Source of the DNA: Anthoceros angustus
Lineage: Eukaryota; Streptophyta; Anthocerotopsida; Anthocerotales; Anthocerotaceae
Assembly: GCA_010909165.1 (NCBI GenBank)
Contig: VJWM01000103.1
Location: 434,001 to 498,000 of the forward strand
Reading direction: 5' to 3'
DNA length: 64,000 nt
Under the pieces are notes generated by a model. That model made no database searches. It worked only from the letters and a program-made list of their open reading frames with translations, and was not told where the DNA came from. Made by a program: the position numbers and the translations under genes. This document shows, one piece after another, positions 22,651 through 34,719 of this stretch (its first letter is position 1; every line of letters starts with the position of its first letter).

Positions 22651-22769
22651 GCGGGCCCTGGTGGATGAAATGTCATCAGTTGTCTGCACGAGCGCCTGTC
22701 TCAGCGTTCTGCAATCCAGTTTTCTTGCCATCTCTCGCGTTTCAGCTTCGGTTCTTTCAGTTTTCCACA

Positions 22770-23307
22770 ATGGCCGATCAGTACCAGCAGACCAAGGACT
22801 CCGCCGCCCGCAAGGCCGACGAGACTGCGCAGTTTGGGCAGGACAAGACCAGCCAGGCTCAGGACCAGGCAAAGGTGATTGCCAGCCCATTCCAGAGCTT
22901 GCATTGTTCATGGGATTCGCATCATCGTGCTGTTCTAGCTGCATCTTGAATCCTTTTGTTGGCTGGCAGAGTATGGGACAGACCACGCAGGACAAGGCTC
23001 GCCAGGCTAGCGACATGGGCCATGAGAAGTTGGGCCAGATGAAGCAGGGCGCCTCCGATGCCACTGGCACCGCCCAGCAAAAGGCTACCGAAACCAAGGA
23101 CCATGCAGGCAGTATGCTGCAGCAGGTAATGCAGCTTGTGAATGTCTTCACTTCCTGTACAGTAAGGATGTACGCCAGAGCTTGATTTCTGTTTCTGACA
23201 TCGGGATCATGATACGCTTGCAATTGTAGGCTGGAGACAAAACCAGGGAGACAGTTGGAGGAGCAATTGACAAAGTGAAGCAGACCTTCTCATCCGACAA
23301 CAAGTGA
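22770..23307 (+). CDS. Group-3-like late embryogenesis abundant (LEA) protein, LEA1
   Basis: Three exons, 22770-22874, 22970-23125 and 23230-23307, join in phase 0 with GT-AG introns of 95 and 104 bp. They give a 112-residue hydrophilic protein without Trp or Cys. Repeated Ala/Lys/Gln/Asp segments such as QDKARQASDMGHEKLGQMK and TAQQKATETKDHAG fit the 11-residue amphipathic helical repeats of group-3 LEA proteins, and the C-terminus is KVKQTFSSDNK. Such proteins are disordered in solution, fold on drying and protect proteins and membranes; a cytosolic place is likely because no targeting sequence is visible. It is the only clean copy of the three related LEA genes in the window, the others being at 24431 and 33605. 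Confidence 0.85.
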
Positions 23308-24430
23308 AGCTGGAAACAGGAGTGTGTGTCTTAGGAAGCTCTGACCAGCCCTGAACACTTTGGGGAGTGTTGAGTACTTGTTCAAACCTATCGTAGCTGC
23401 AAATTGTGAATAGTTCTATGAGCACTCCAGAATTTTGGATATCATTTGAGACCATGTCGTCGAAGCCCATCTCCAAGGGATTTTGATGGGGGAGGCCTTG
23501 ACGAGTGTGCACAATTTTGTACTCAACTTTGTTGTACAGGCTGGTTGCCTTTGAGCGAAACAGAATTTCACTTGTCTAATCCTTTCTGACAATTTGGTTT
23601 GTCCTTTTCCTACAAATGCGAAACACTTTAGTTTGCCCCACTGCCCAAATGCGAAAGAAGTTTCGCTGGTTGTTGCCTCGCCATCGGATTCACGAACAAT
23701 CCCTCCTCAACCTCTTTCAAACATACTTCCCTGTGGCAGACCGACAGTGAAAAAATGCAGTCACAAATCGTTGTCTTATTGCCTCCAATAAAGCACGCAT
23801 GACCGCCGACATTGCCAGCTCTTTCTTTCAGCTGAATAACACTTCAGACTGGGTCCCTGAAAACAAGATTTTCAAGGAAATCACCAAATTGTGGCTTGAC
23901 TTTTGTATTTTCTGATGAAATATCCTTGAAGATTGTAAGCTGATGGTAGTCATTAATATTGTAGAATATGAAGTATGAAGGACATCCGGAGCACTATCGT
24001 ACCTGAGGAAGTACGAATAGTGCAAAACCGCCGACAATGAAATGCTGGAGAGGATGTCGAAGATATGGATGATAACGTGACGGTTGATCATCGGCCAACC
24101 CAGCATTCCAGCCAATGCCAAGCACCGTGCCGAGAATGGGCCACTGAGCAGCAACCAGGTATCCTTCGGTTAATGGCGGTTGCAGTCGTGATGAGTCACG
24201 CCTGACCATGCTGGCGGAGAGAGATGGCGACACCTAACAGCAGCTGCCACGTCGTCTAACAATCGACTACCAATACATGGCTGTTCGTCTTCTGGCATCC
24301 TTACATTGTCCCCGCATCCTGCGCAGGACGTCGAGGTAGCTTGGTTGCAGGCATTTCACGTCAGCTTTACGTTCCGGATCCAGATCGATAGCTCTTCACA
24401 CCGTCGGCTTAATTGCGCTAGCAGTTCATA
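23308..24430. other. Intergenic between LEA1 and LEA2
   Basis: No gene seen. From about 23985 the sequence is duplicated upstream of LEA3 (from about 33165). The shared part includes a GCCGAC core at 24030-24035 and ACGTG at 24075-24079. Confidence 0.5.
24030..24079 (+). promoter_or_regulatory. Possible DRE (GCCGAC) and ABRE-core (ACGTG) pair upstream of LEA2
   Basis: GCCGAC at 24030-24035 and ACGTG at 24075-24079 lie about 400 bp upstream of the LEA2 start. Both are also present at equivalent places upstream of LEA3 (33216-33221 and 33267-33271). In plants these cores bind DREB and ABF-type factors and occur in drought and cold genes. Short motifs recur by chance, so this is only suggestive. 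Confidence 0.3.
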
Positions 24431-24924
24431 ATGGCCGAACAGTACCAGCAGACCAAGGACACCTCTGCTCGCAAGACTGACGAAACAGCGCAGTTTAGAC
24501 AGGAGAAGGCAGGCCAAGCTCAGGAGCACGCCAAGGTTCGTTTGATTTCCTGCACGACATGATTTTGATCAGATCCTCCTGGGCCCAGAGGGACCGACTG
24601 CTCAAGACAAGGCACACCAGGCTGGTGAGGTGGGCCATGAACGGCTGGGCCAGATGAAGCAGGGGGCTTCTGATGCCACCGGAGCTGCTCAGCAGAAGGC
24701 TGTGGATGCCAAGAACAACACTGGCAACATGCTGCAGCAGGTCACGACCGCTGCCCACCAGTTTGTGCCTTCCTAGAAATCTTTGAAACTCCTGGAGGCA
24801 GGTCCTGGTACCGCTGTTGATATCGTGAATGTTTGAAATTCACCTGTAGGCTGGAGACAAGACCAAGGAGGTAGCGGGGGGAGCAATGGACAAGGTGAAG
24901 GGAATTTTCTTTTCTGACAACTGA
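24431..24924 (+). CDS. LEA protein, LEA2 (paralogue of LEA1, altered intron 1 acceptor)
   Basis: Exons 24431-24535, 24591-24740 and 24850-24924 give about 109 residues beginning MAEQYQQTKDTSARKTDETA. The protein is close to LEA1, with the same intron positions. Compared with LEA3, intron 1 has lost about 40 bp including the ancestral acceptor. The frame can still be joined with the AG at 24589-24590, replacing the first exon-2 residues GIGQAV by GPTA. The intron would then be only 55 bp, which is short, so splicing may be inefficient and the gene may be decaying. Exon 3 encodes AGDKTKEVAGGAMDKVKG. Function as for other group-3 LEA proteins. It is convergent with the P450 gene, whose 3' end is about 580 bp downstream. 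Confidence 0.68.
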
Positions 24925-25503
24925 ACTTCAGGTGTGGCATGCACATAGAGGTTATCTGTAGAGCTACAACTCTTCAAGGGGCGATTAGTTTCTAGCTCCA
25001 TTCCCTCAGTGTTAGTCCAGGATGTGTGGTTGAGTCTCATGTCCGAAGCTTTTTTATTAAGCTCTAGGAGTTGTTTGTAAAGTGGAATTGATTGTGAAAA
25101 GGGGGAACGTTCCAGGTGCCACACCCCAGTGAAATGACGGGACAATGTGACACAAAATTTGCTGGGATCGTAGGGAATCAACATTGCATGTTGTTAGATA
25201 GGCACTACTCTTGCTAGTTGAATGACTGCGAGAAGTCACTTAACAGATTCCAGCCTTCTGTTTCAGATAGCAGAAAATTACAGTAAGTAGCAATTCAAGC
25301 CTCGAGGAGTGAGCATCCGCAGCAGTGCAGTGAGAAAAATGTGAAAACATGGAATATATCTTTAACAAGGGTGTCATGCGCAATATTGCATTCTACCAAC
25401 ACATCTCATCACTCACTAATGCCAAGCTGACTTTAATTCGTGGCGCTAATCATTTACAAAAATTGGAGGAAAAACTCTACACTTCCAGCCAGCTAGCCTC
25501 CGC

Positions 25504-27803
25504 TTAGGCGAGCAAAGCCTCGATCCGGATAGGAGATCCGTTGTTGGGTATCGGGAGTCCCGAGAAATCTCTGCCTGTGGCTGCTTCCGTGAGTGACCAA
25601 CTGTTGGTTGCAACAACACAGAGGAATGATCGGTCAGCGCTAAATTGTATAACCTGAATGATATGACGAGGCGACAAGACCAAGAACAGAAGCAGCAGCC
25701 GTAGCCGTAAACTACGTACAGTGGTTGCACTTGTGCTTACCTGTACTTGGTCATCCAGTGATGGAGAAACACCTTCACTTCCATCATAGCCAAATCTTTT
25801 CCCAGACAAATTCTAGGACCAGTCCCGAATGGCATGAACGTGTGGCGCTTTGCGGGCTCCTGTTTTGCAACCGTAAGGGTACATTCAGTTCAAGGTCATA
25901 ACATTTCCAACAAGCAGTTGAAGCTTTGGTTTTAAGCAACAGAAAAACTCCGGGATTGATGGAATTCAAAGGATTATTTTCAACTTACATCGAAACGAGA
26001 GGGTTTGAACTCTTCTGGCTCAGGGTATAGCTGAGGGTTGTGATGTAAGTCATGCACATCCAGCACAATGTTCCAGCCCTTGGGAATGTGGTATCCTGCA
26101 CAGCATGAGATCATCCTGGTTAACACGAGGACCACACTCTTCCACCAATTCAAGCTTGCTTTACTGTATACCAATGCAGCACGAAGCATGCAAGCTGCAA
26201 TCAGGGTTAGGAAAGTGTACCATTGAATGTGAAGTCCTGCTTCACAGAACGATGGTGCCAGAACGCCAAAGATGCCACCCTGAGAGACTCTCTTATTACC
26301 TGAAAGAGCATCACTGGGCTTGTCAATGGAAGTTCAAGTACTACAGAAATGGGTGATGTAGGGCGAAAAAGCGACAGGGACAGGGTCTCACTGTTGAAGT
26401 GTAAACAAAGTCGTTGTTGATCTCTTCCCATGTCAGTGGCTCCCCCTCTTGCTTTCTGCTCCTCACAGCCTGATGTTCAGCCTGCCAAACACAGACAGCA
26501 GATTATCGCACATTTACAGGCAAGCTTGAAAATTTGTTTTCTTCCATGGTTAAGAAGAAAAGCAGCGATGGTGGGGAAAATTTGCGTACAATGAGCCGCT
26601 GTTTGACATGAGGGTGCTCGTGAATGAACTTTGCAAGCCAAGTGATGGTGTTTGTGGATGTTTCGTGGCCAGCCAGGATCAAGTTGTGCAGCGTGTCTAC
26701 CAGCTGCAAGTCGCTCATTGCAGGCCTCCCGTCGGATTCCGGATCCACCGCCTCCATCATGACCTGCAGCAGGTCGCCCTTGACAACCTTGCCGTGCCTC
26801 CGCAGTGCAATTTCAGTGGTGAACATTTTGGAGAGCTCCTTCCTTGCCTGCATTGCCAGATTGCTCAATTTTTGTAACGAGAAGATGGAAGCAACTAGCT
26901 AAGCTTGTGAATCATGAGGGTCCCACACGACATTGAAATGACAGTCACCACAAATCTGAAGCAGAACTGGAGACAAGCACTCGTAACTGCGGTCCTACCC
27001 GCATCGCCTTGTTGAAGGCGAACCCAGGAAGATTGATGGGTGCCTTGAACAGATTGCTACTAACGACTCGGACAAGCTCCAAGCTGCGTTCACGGACTGG
27101 CCCAGGTCCCCAGCCCATCACCACGCCGGCGATCACATTGTACGTGAACTGGGCACAAACATCCAGCACGGCCACCGGTCAGACGAAAGTCGGCCGGTCG
27201 GAGGATTGAGCGACGAAGTGGTGGAACACAACGCACCTTCACGGTGTCCTCCTTGACGACGCGCACATCCCCGACCTTCCAAGCACTCAGCGCCTCCAAC
27301 ACAACCGATTCCACCACAGGCAGGTGCTTCTTGAGGCCCTCTCCCATGAACTTGTCGTTGAACAAACGGCGGTAGCGTTTGTGCTGCTCGCCCTGCATAT
27401 TGATGAGCGCGGCGTCGCCGATGAGAATCCTGGCGGGTGCGAACTGGTGCGCGTGCACCAGCTTGTCCTCGCTCCCGGCCAGCAGCCTGACGGCTTCAGG
27501 CCCCCTGAGGAACACGTAGGGGGTCCCGAACACATGCGACTTGAAGGTGTCGCCGTACTTGCGGTAGCGCTCTCCTGCGAAATCCTCCGCTGCGCCCTTC
27601 TTGAATGCGGCCAGCAGCTCCATGGACTCGCCCAGAAGCGGCAGCCCCAAGGAGCCCGGCAGCGCCTTGGCTCCCTTGGGCGCATGAATCCCCCCCCTCT
27701 CCCAGTACCGCCAAATTGCCCATGCCACCACCAGCATCAGCACTGCCACCGCCATCTCCAATGCCAGACTCACCTCCATTCTCTCTGCCTCTGCGCAGCT
27801 CAC
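25504..27803 (-). CDS. Cytochrome P450, CYP85-clan type, eight exons
   Basis: Exons on the minus strand are 27803-27237, 27175-26999, 26847-26590, 26481-26392, 26299-26221, 26095-25989, 25859-25741 and 25600-25504, giving 497 residues (489 if the second Met at 27779 starts, which fits the membrane anchor better). An N-terminal hydrophobic helix (EMAVAVLMLVVAWAIW) anchors it to the ER, then comes the proline hinge LPGSLGLPLLGESMELL. Signatures are the I-helix LAGHETSTNT (oxygen activation), ExxR in IRESLR, FKPSRF, and the haem loop PFGTGPRICLG with the thiolate Cys. Hinge and spacing suggest the CYP85 clan (CYP716, CYP707, CYP90 relatives), which oxidises triterpenes, sterols or hormones. The substrate cannot be read from sequence. 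The acceptor of intron 1 is not AG. A broken 3' copy lies at 34720-35095. Confidence 0.85.
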
Positions 27804-28334
27804 TCCTCTATTCCCGATGCAAGCAAAGTCGGTGTATGGTTCGCCGATTGAAGCTGTCGTCGGAAGTCACTCAAGAATGTGAACTCGGGTTGCAAATCGC
27901 GAATCTGAGACGCAGATGGCAAGTCTGTTGCGCTTGCAAGCATTGGTGCCTGGCCCTGCTGCCCCCACGGATGGATTTGTAGCTCCCAGATGCCTGGTGG
28001 TGCAACTGTAACAGCGGTGCTGGCAGTAGTTTCGCGGCTCTCGGACTTGCTCGGCCGCTGGCCAGCAGCTCGCTCATGAGACAGGTTTGTCTTCTTACTA
28101 CCGGTCAAACTGTCGGGTTCCAGCGTTCCGGCTGGGAAGAAAAAGTATACCGGAAACACCTAAGCTGTTTCGCTGCCCTTTCTTGCACCCCCCGGAGATT
28201 GTCAGACAGTGGCCTACCGGGCTTGCGTAGTTGGTTGCGGGCCCGTTTGCTCGGAGGCGTCCAAGTCTTCTGTTCCCCGTGGTCTTTCTGACACCGCCGG
28301 GCAGGTGTCGACGGTTGAGGTGCGATAGTACACC
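27804..28334. other. Intergenic between P450 and LINE remnant
   Basis: P450 promoter region. I see no convincing TATA box and no gene. Small open frames on both strands have no recognisable content. Confidence 0.4.
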
Positions 28335-30075
28335 ATGGATTTAGTGGGTTTTTCGGCTGCAGGCCCAGTGACTTTTTCACATTCTAGCGAAAATCCACTT
28401 CTCTGTCGATTCCGGCGGAGGGAATGCTCATCCGAGGAGTGGGAGGGTATTTTAAAGGCTATAAAGGAGGACTTCGAGGCCGTAATACAAGGCCTTCAAT
28501 CTCGGCTTGAGGACTTTGGAGGCTGCCACCAAGGAAGGTCTTGGAAGAGGCCGATGTTCGTCTTACGGGAGAAATCAAAAGCACACATCGAGGCTTTAAA
28601 GGCTGATATTGTGTCCTTACAGTTATCTAATGGAGACTTGGCCCACGTGTTAGTGTTATGGGAGGAAGAGGCTTCCCAGCATGCAAGATATTCAAGCTCT
28701 TCAGGACTCTGTTGACGACTCTATGCTTAAATTAATTAAAAAATCCAATCAACACTACTTCAACTCCATCCACAACGATATCTCCAAGCAAGTTGGGCAG
28801 AAGCTTCGGCCACGTCCTTCTATGGAACCTGCCCAGACAAATGCTGCAATTACTTCCCCTGCTATTGTTAATGCAACTATTCAAGAGTCGCGTAACCGTG
28901 ATAAGCGATCAAGGAATCTCCGGATTACAAGTATTTCCAGTGACACGCCTGAGCCTGCTGTGAGGAATTTTCTAGCTCACACCATTAAAGTCAATGTCCA
29001 TTTTGAACATGCTTGGAGAGTTGGTATGGACCACTCTCGTCCTCTGACTTTCATTGTTCGCTTCCACTCCCTTGAGGACAGGCTGTAGGTATTGCGGCAA
29101 CGTACTTCGTTGAAAGGCTTGGAGGTTTCCGTCAACCCAACCTCACCCCCACCCAATGGGCCCACAAGAAGGATCAGTTGCTGGTATGCAAGCCGGCAAA
29201 ATCGGAAGGACGAGTGCCGTATTTCATTGATGACAAGCTGATTATCTGGGACAACGTGCAAGTCCGGCCTCCTCCATAGGAAAGCGAGGCCCGTAATGTT
29301 GTTGTGGACCTCCGCCTAGCCTCTGGAATTGCAATGGTTGTATTTTCTCTTAACCTGGTGGAATTCTTCAGCTCCTTACGAGCCATGACATCGTGTTCTT
29401 GGTGGAAACCCATGAGCACCACACCCACTCTATGCCTTCTTTTCCAGGTTTTCAATGTCTTTCCTCTTTCCGATATCATGTCTCCAGTAACTCGGACAAG
29501 GCCTTTGTAGGTATCACCTACTATTTCCGTGAGTTCCTAGCTGCCTTTATCTCTCTGGTTAGGATTGATGTGCAAAGCACTGTTCTATGGGTCAAGATTT
29601 CCGCCTCCCTTCTGCTTCAGTGCGTGACCTTTATGTGGGTGTTTGTTATTTTCCTCCCCGATCCTCCAGATATGCTGCAAATGGTGTCTACCCACATGTC
29701 AACTTCTCCGAATCTGTGTCTGAGTTTTCTTCTATTGCCGACATTTTCCTTGTTGGCGATTTCAACGCCTGGACTCGTTGCCAGCAGGCTTCTATTTATG
29801 ATTGTATGGACTTTGACAAATTATTCATGTTGGATGCATAGGATCTCGGGCTCTACAGGTTTTCTGACAACACCCATGATGTCAACGCCTATGGCTCTGC
29901 CTTATTGCAGCTTGCTGAGGCTCACAATCTCATCATCTTCAACGGTCCATCATGCTGGCCGGACAATTGCATAAATTCTTTCTTTTGCGGCGATGGTCAT
30001 ACTTCTGGCAGGCTGGATTATATTATTGCAGATGCTCAACTTCGGGACACACCAAACCACAGTCTCTCGGAGCGT
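28335..30075 (+). pseudogene. LINE-like non-LTR retrotransposon remnant (ORF1-like and endonuclease)
   Basis: The frames 28335-28715 and 28681-29088 are helical and charged with SRLEDF- and LHDIS-like repeats, and a fold-like end (AHTIKVNVHFEHAWRVG, then LTFIVRFHSLED) resembles an RNA-binding ORF1. After 29300 the apurinic-type endonuclease appears in fragments: DIFLVGDFNAWTR (about 29743-29780, the GDFN motif) and GRLDYIIADAQL (about 30006-30042, the terminal D-Y box). Stops and shifts break it. No RT follows, and homology switches to copia near 30075. LINE endonuclease nicks target DNA to prime reverse transcription. Confidence 0.65.
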
Positions 30076-32260
30076 TTATGTCCGCGAGCACCTTGATTTA
30101 AATGCTCCAGGAGGCAGCGGGAGCATCATTGGCTCCTTTCCCAACCTCGACGACCCGATTCGCAATGTGGAGGAGGACATGGTTGAACTTGAGCTTCCCG
30201 AGCTTCCGCCCGTGCACCAAGCTGCTCAAGCCCCTCAGGCAGTGCAGCCTCCACTGCCACAACCTGCCACTCAAGCTGGTCCATTGCCCCCTCCGGCCGT
30301 CGATGCTGGCCAAGCTCCAAATCCCCAGCTGCAGCTCCACCAAGAGTAAATCCTGCCCCTGCCAAAGAAAATCCACCAGCTGCAGCAGTCATTCCGGAGA
30401 GACGCCAATCTACAAGAGCTCGCCGGCGTCCTGCTTATCTCGATGACTACCATGTCCCAGGCCCTGCTTCACAACAGCCCGCCATCGCAGATGTAGCTCC
30501 TGCTATTCCCGACTTGACGATCTGCCTGCAGAGACAAGTGCTAAAACCGATACTCCTGACAACCTCATGGCAAGAGCGATGTTAGTTGCAACTCACGTGC
30601 TTGAGCTAGAAAGCTTGGAAGAAGCACTCAGATCACCAGACAAGGAAGGATGGATGAAGGCAATTCAACAGGAATATGATTCTCTCATCGAACTGAAGAC
30701 ATGGGTCCTCACCCCACTCCCTCTTGGTCGCAAGGCTATCAAATACAAATGGACATTCAAACGAAAGCTGAAGTCCAACGGAACTACAGAAAGGCTGAAG
30801 GCAAGGCTTGTGGCTAAAGGCTACAGTCAAAGGCCTAGGCTTGACTACAGAGACAATATCTACGCACCCGTGGTGAGTGCCCAATCAGTTAGGTTCCTCC
30901 TGGCACTCGCTGCCGAGTATGATCTTGACGTACACTAGCTTGATATCTCTGCAGCATTTCTTTATGCTACGCTGAAGGAGACAATCTACATGGAGCAGCC
31001 ACCCATGTATGAAGATGCAAAAAGGCCTTCCTAGGTATGCAAGCTGCTGAAGGGCTTATACGGCCTCAAGCAATCACCAGCAGAATTCTATGAGCTGACT
31101 GACACCCTTCTTCTCGACAATGGCTTCGTCAAAACTCTTGCTGATCAGAATTTATGCCTTCTACGAAAGGGAGAGCAATTCCTCGTGCTTGCCCTATATG
31201 TTGACGATTGCATCCTGTTCACAAATGATCCAAAGAAGATGCTTGTAGATGTAAAGAAAATGCTTGCTGCTAGGTTCAAGATGAGAGACCTAGGACCCTT
31301 GGAGTAGTACTGTCTCAGAGTGCAAATCCGTCTAGATAGAGAGGCAGGTACGCTGACCCTCCTCCAATCCAAATATGTTCTTGAGATTCTGGACAAGTTC
31401 AAGCTCTCGGACGCACGGCCTGCACCGACACCTCTTCTAGCCAGAGTTAAGCTCACCTCAGCCGAGTCCCACAACCAAAGTTAAAAATAAAGGAGGACAT
31501 GGCTAAGGTGCCATACCTTAGCGCTGTAGGCAGCCTTATTTACCTCCATGGCTGGACACGCTATGATATCTCCTATGCTGCATCTAGTGTCGCACAGTTC
31601 ATGTCTAACCGTGGCAGGGCACATTGGATGTGCGTGAAGAGAATCTACCCTTATCTTAAGGGTACGACTCACCTCGGAATCACCAAGAAGAGGTCAAGTG
31701 ATGGAGTGCTTAATTTTGAGGGCTGGTCCGATGCCGACTGGGCATCCGATCCTGATGCTCGACGAAGTGTCGCAGCTTATGTCTTCACCTTGGGAGGATC
31801 AGCCGTGTCGTGGTCAAGCAAGAAGCTCGCCACAATCTCCACATCAAGTGCTGAAAGCGAATATGGTGCCTTACCCAATTGGGGCTGGCAAAGAAATTGT
31901 GCACTGCAGGCAGATTCTCGAAGACCTTGGCTTACTCACAAGCTAACCCCATTGTTCTACACTGTGACAACACTGCAGCCATTGCTTTGACCAAGGGTGA
32001 TAGGTTCCATGCTAGGACTAAGCATATAGAAGTCACTTACCACTTCATTAGGCAGCTAGCAGCTAGGGATAGCTAGCTAGGGATACTGTCAAGCTCCTAT
32101 ACGTCCCTACATAGTCCAATCTAGCTGACCTCCTCACGAAGTCATTAGGCAAGGCCAGGCATGAAACACTCACCTCAGCTCTAGGCCTCATGAACACAAG
32201 GACACTTACATATCCCTCATCAAGTACAAGCACGGATGCTAGAGCTGAGCGGGAGTAATG
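30076..32260 (+). pseudogene. Copia-type RT and RNase H remnant
   Basis: From about 30090 a Pro/Gln-rich linker precedes RT: EALRSPDKEGWMKAIQQEYD (30616-30675), WTFKRKLKSNGTTERLKARL, VAKGYSQRPRLDY, then LDISAAFLYATLKETIYMEQ (about 30940-31000), and the catalytic LALYVDDCILFTND (31189-31230). RNase H follows: WSDADWASDPDARRS (about 31725), SSKKLATISTSSAESEY, HCDNTAAIALTKG and HARTKHIEVTYHFIR (about 32005-32050), and a degraded terminal DLLTKSLGKA (about 32125-32155). Stops at about 30939, 31033 and 31305 and a frameshift at about 31485 kill it. No LTR was found on either side. It is a different copia family from the one at 15-21 kb. Confidence 0.82.
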
Positions 32261-33604
32261 AAGTGACAGTCCAAGGCCTCAGCTGAACCGTCACCAACAG
32301 CTCTACATCCTAAAGACATCAACCATTCTCATGAGCCGTTGCACCTCTTCATCCAGCACCCTGCAGAGACAGCACAACAAGAACACTCAGCCTGTAATGA
32401 CCTTTTTTAATTCTTCTAGCAATACGATTAAGCGTCTTACCTCAAATCTTTCCAAACAGCACACCCGGATGACGGCCGGGCGGACCAGGGCATCCTGCTT
32501 TGCATTGTCGTCACTTCACAAGTCTTGGGGGACCTTGAACGGATCCGCAATGTTGCAAGGGCCCGGGGATTCCAGAGTGCTGTCAGTCATTTCAACACAA
32601 TTGCTGCTCGCAATTGCGCATGGGTTTTAACTGAAGGGAGCGTGCCAGTGCCGTGACCTCGAGAAACTTTGGTCTGATCAGGGCGCCAGTCTCCAGGGAT
32701 CTAAAAAGATGCTGACAACGATCTGGGCGGTGTTGTAGAATCACGGTGCGGATGAAATCTGATTTGCAAATGCTACAAACGACTCGACTTCAGGTATGTG
32801 TATACATGTATAAGATTTTCCACAGAAAGGCAGGAGGGTACATTGTTAGAGATCGAGAGTGGATCATGCCAGGTAGAGGTCCCTCTATACAGATTCAACC
32901 TTTGATTTGTACAGCTTGCAAGGCGAGTGCGCCCCCGCGGTATTGATAGATACCATAGCTGGTCGCCAAATGTCTCGAGGCGACTTCAATGACTCCTGCT
33001 TGTCAAGTGCTAGTCGCTGGACGTTAGCTGACAGTGTGAAATACCAGTGCATTGGGAATCTGGTACATGCTGTATGATGCAAAGTGTATATGCCCGCTTA
33101 TTTAGAGGATGCACACTGAGTGTTTCACGGATTTGGTCGAACATGAGTTGTGACATTTACATTGCAAGGTATTCCCAGCACGGGGTGGGGCAGGAGGCAC
33201 GAATAACGCAAAAGCGCCGACAATGCACTGGCGATGCCATGGCGACGTCGAAGGATGTGGATAAGAACGTGTCGGTCGCTCAGTGGCCGAGCTTGCCTAC
33301 AGGTGTCGAAATTGAGCAGCTGCGCAGTTGACACTGCATCCTTCGGTTAATGGCGGTTGCAGCAGTGATGAGTCACTCCTGACCTCCTGGCGCAGACAGA
33401 GGCTGCCACGTAACACTAGCTGCCACGTCGTTTAAAATCGAGTACAAATATGTACATAGCTCTTCTGCTCCTCCTCAATCGTCACTGTTTCCTTGCTCTG
33501 GACGTCAAGGTAGCTTTATTGCAAGCATTTCACGTCAGCTTTACGTTCCAAATCCAGATCAACTTCACTTCACAACGTCGGCTTAATTGCACTAGCAGTT
33601 CACA
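32261..33604. other. Intergenic upstream of LEA3
   Basis: No gene seen in 32,261-33,160. From about 33165 the sequence is homologous to the region upstream of LEA2 and retains the GCCGAC (33216-33221) and ACGTG (33267-33271) cores. Confidence 0.5.
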
Positions 33605-34139
33605 ATGGCCGAACAGTACCAGCAGCCCAAAGGACACTGCTGCTCGCAAGACTGACGAAACAGCGCAGTTTGGACAGGAGAAGACAGGCCAAGCTCAGGA
33701 GCACGCCAAGGTATGTTTCCTGCCCGATCGGTGATTTTGATCGGTTCCTCATGGGCCCAGAGGGACTGCCTACTCATCAATTGCTGTGAATTGATGTCAG
33801 GGTATTGGACAGGCTGTTCAAGACAAGGCACACCAGGCTGGTGATATGGGCCACGAACGGATGGGCCAGATGAAGCAGGGGGCTTCTGATGCCACCGGAG
33901 ATGCTCAGCAGAAGGCTGTGGATGCCAAGAACAACACTGGCAACATGCTGCAGCAGGTCACGACCGCTGCCCACCAATTTGTGCCTTCCTAGAAATCTTG
34001 AAACTTCTAAAGGCAGGTCCTGGTACCGCTGTTGATATCGTGAATGTTTGACATTCACCTGTAGGCTGGAGACAAGACCAAGGAGGTAGCGGGGGGAGCA
34101 ATGGACAAGGTGAAGGGAGTTTTCTCTCCTGACAACTGA
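33605..34139 (+). pseudogene. LEA3, third LEA copy with a +1 frameshift in exon 1
   Basis: Exon equivalents are 33605-33710, 33801-33956 and 34065-34139. Compared with LEA2, exon 1 has one extra A in CAGCAGCCCAAAGGACAC, so translation from the start codon ends after 16 residues. Past the insertion the frame, both introns (with a normal GTCAG acceptor before 33801) and all of exons 2-3 are intact, for example GIGQAVQDKAHQAGDMGHER. A second start upstream (33450) is open through the frameshift into the correct LEA frame, so a protein with a different N-terminus is possible. Either a young pseudogene or an assembly error in a homopolymer. Confidence 0.7.
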
Positions 34140-34719
34140 ACTTCAGGCGTGGCATGCACGTCATAGAGGTTATCTGTAGAGCTACAACTCTTCAAGGGGC
34201 GATTAGTTTCTAGCTCCATTGCCTCAGTGTTGGTCCAGGGCGTGTGGTTGAGTCTCATCTCCGAAGCTGTTTAATCAAGTTCTAGGGGTTGTTTGTGAAG
34301 TGGAATTGATTGTGAAAAGAGGGAACGTTCCCGGTGCCACAGTCCAGTGAGATGACGGGACAATGTGACACAAAATTTGCTGGGATCGTAGGGAATCAAC
34401 ATTGCATGTCGTTAGATAGGCACTACACTTGCTAGTTGAATGACTGCGAGAAGTCACAACAGATTCCAGCCTTCTGTTTCAGATTCCAGAAAATTACCGT
34501 AAGTGGCAATTCAAGCCTCGAGGAGTGAGCATCCGCAGCAGTGCAGTGGGAAAGATGTGAAAACATGGAACATATCTTTAAAGAGGGTATCATGCACAAT
34601 ATTGCATTCTACCAACACATCTCATCACTCACTAATGCCAAGCTGACTTTAATTTGAGGCACTAATCATTTACAAAAATTGGAGGACAAAATCTACACTT
34701 CTAGCCAGCTGGCCTCCGC

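Noticed and set aside
27324-27982. Plus-strand frames of 125-175 codons opposite the P450
   Set aside because: They are antisense to P450 exon 1, which has clear motifs and splice sites. The plus frames show only Pro/Ser/Leu noise.
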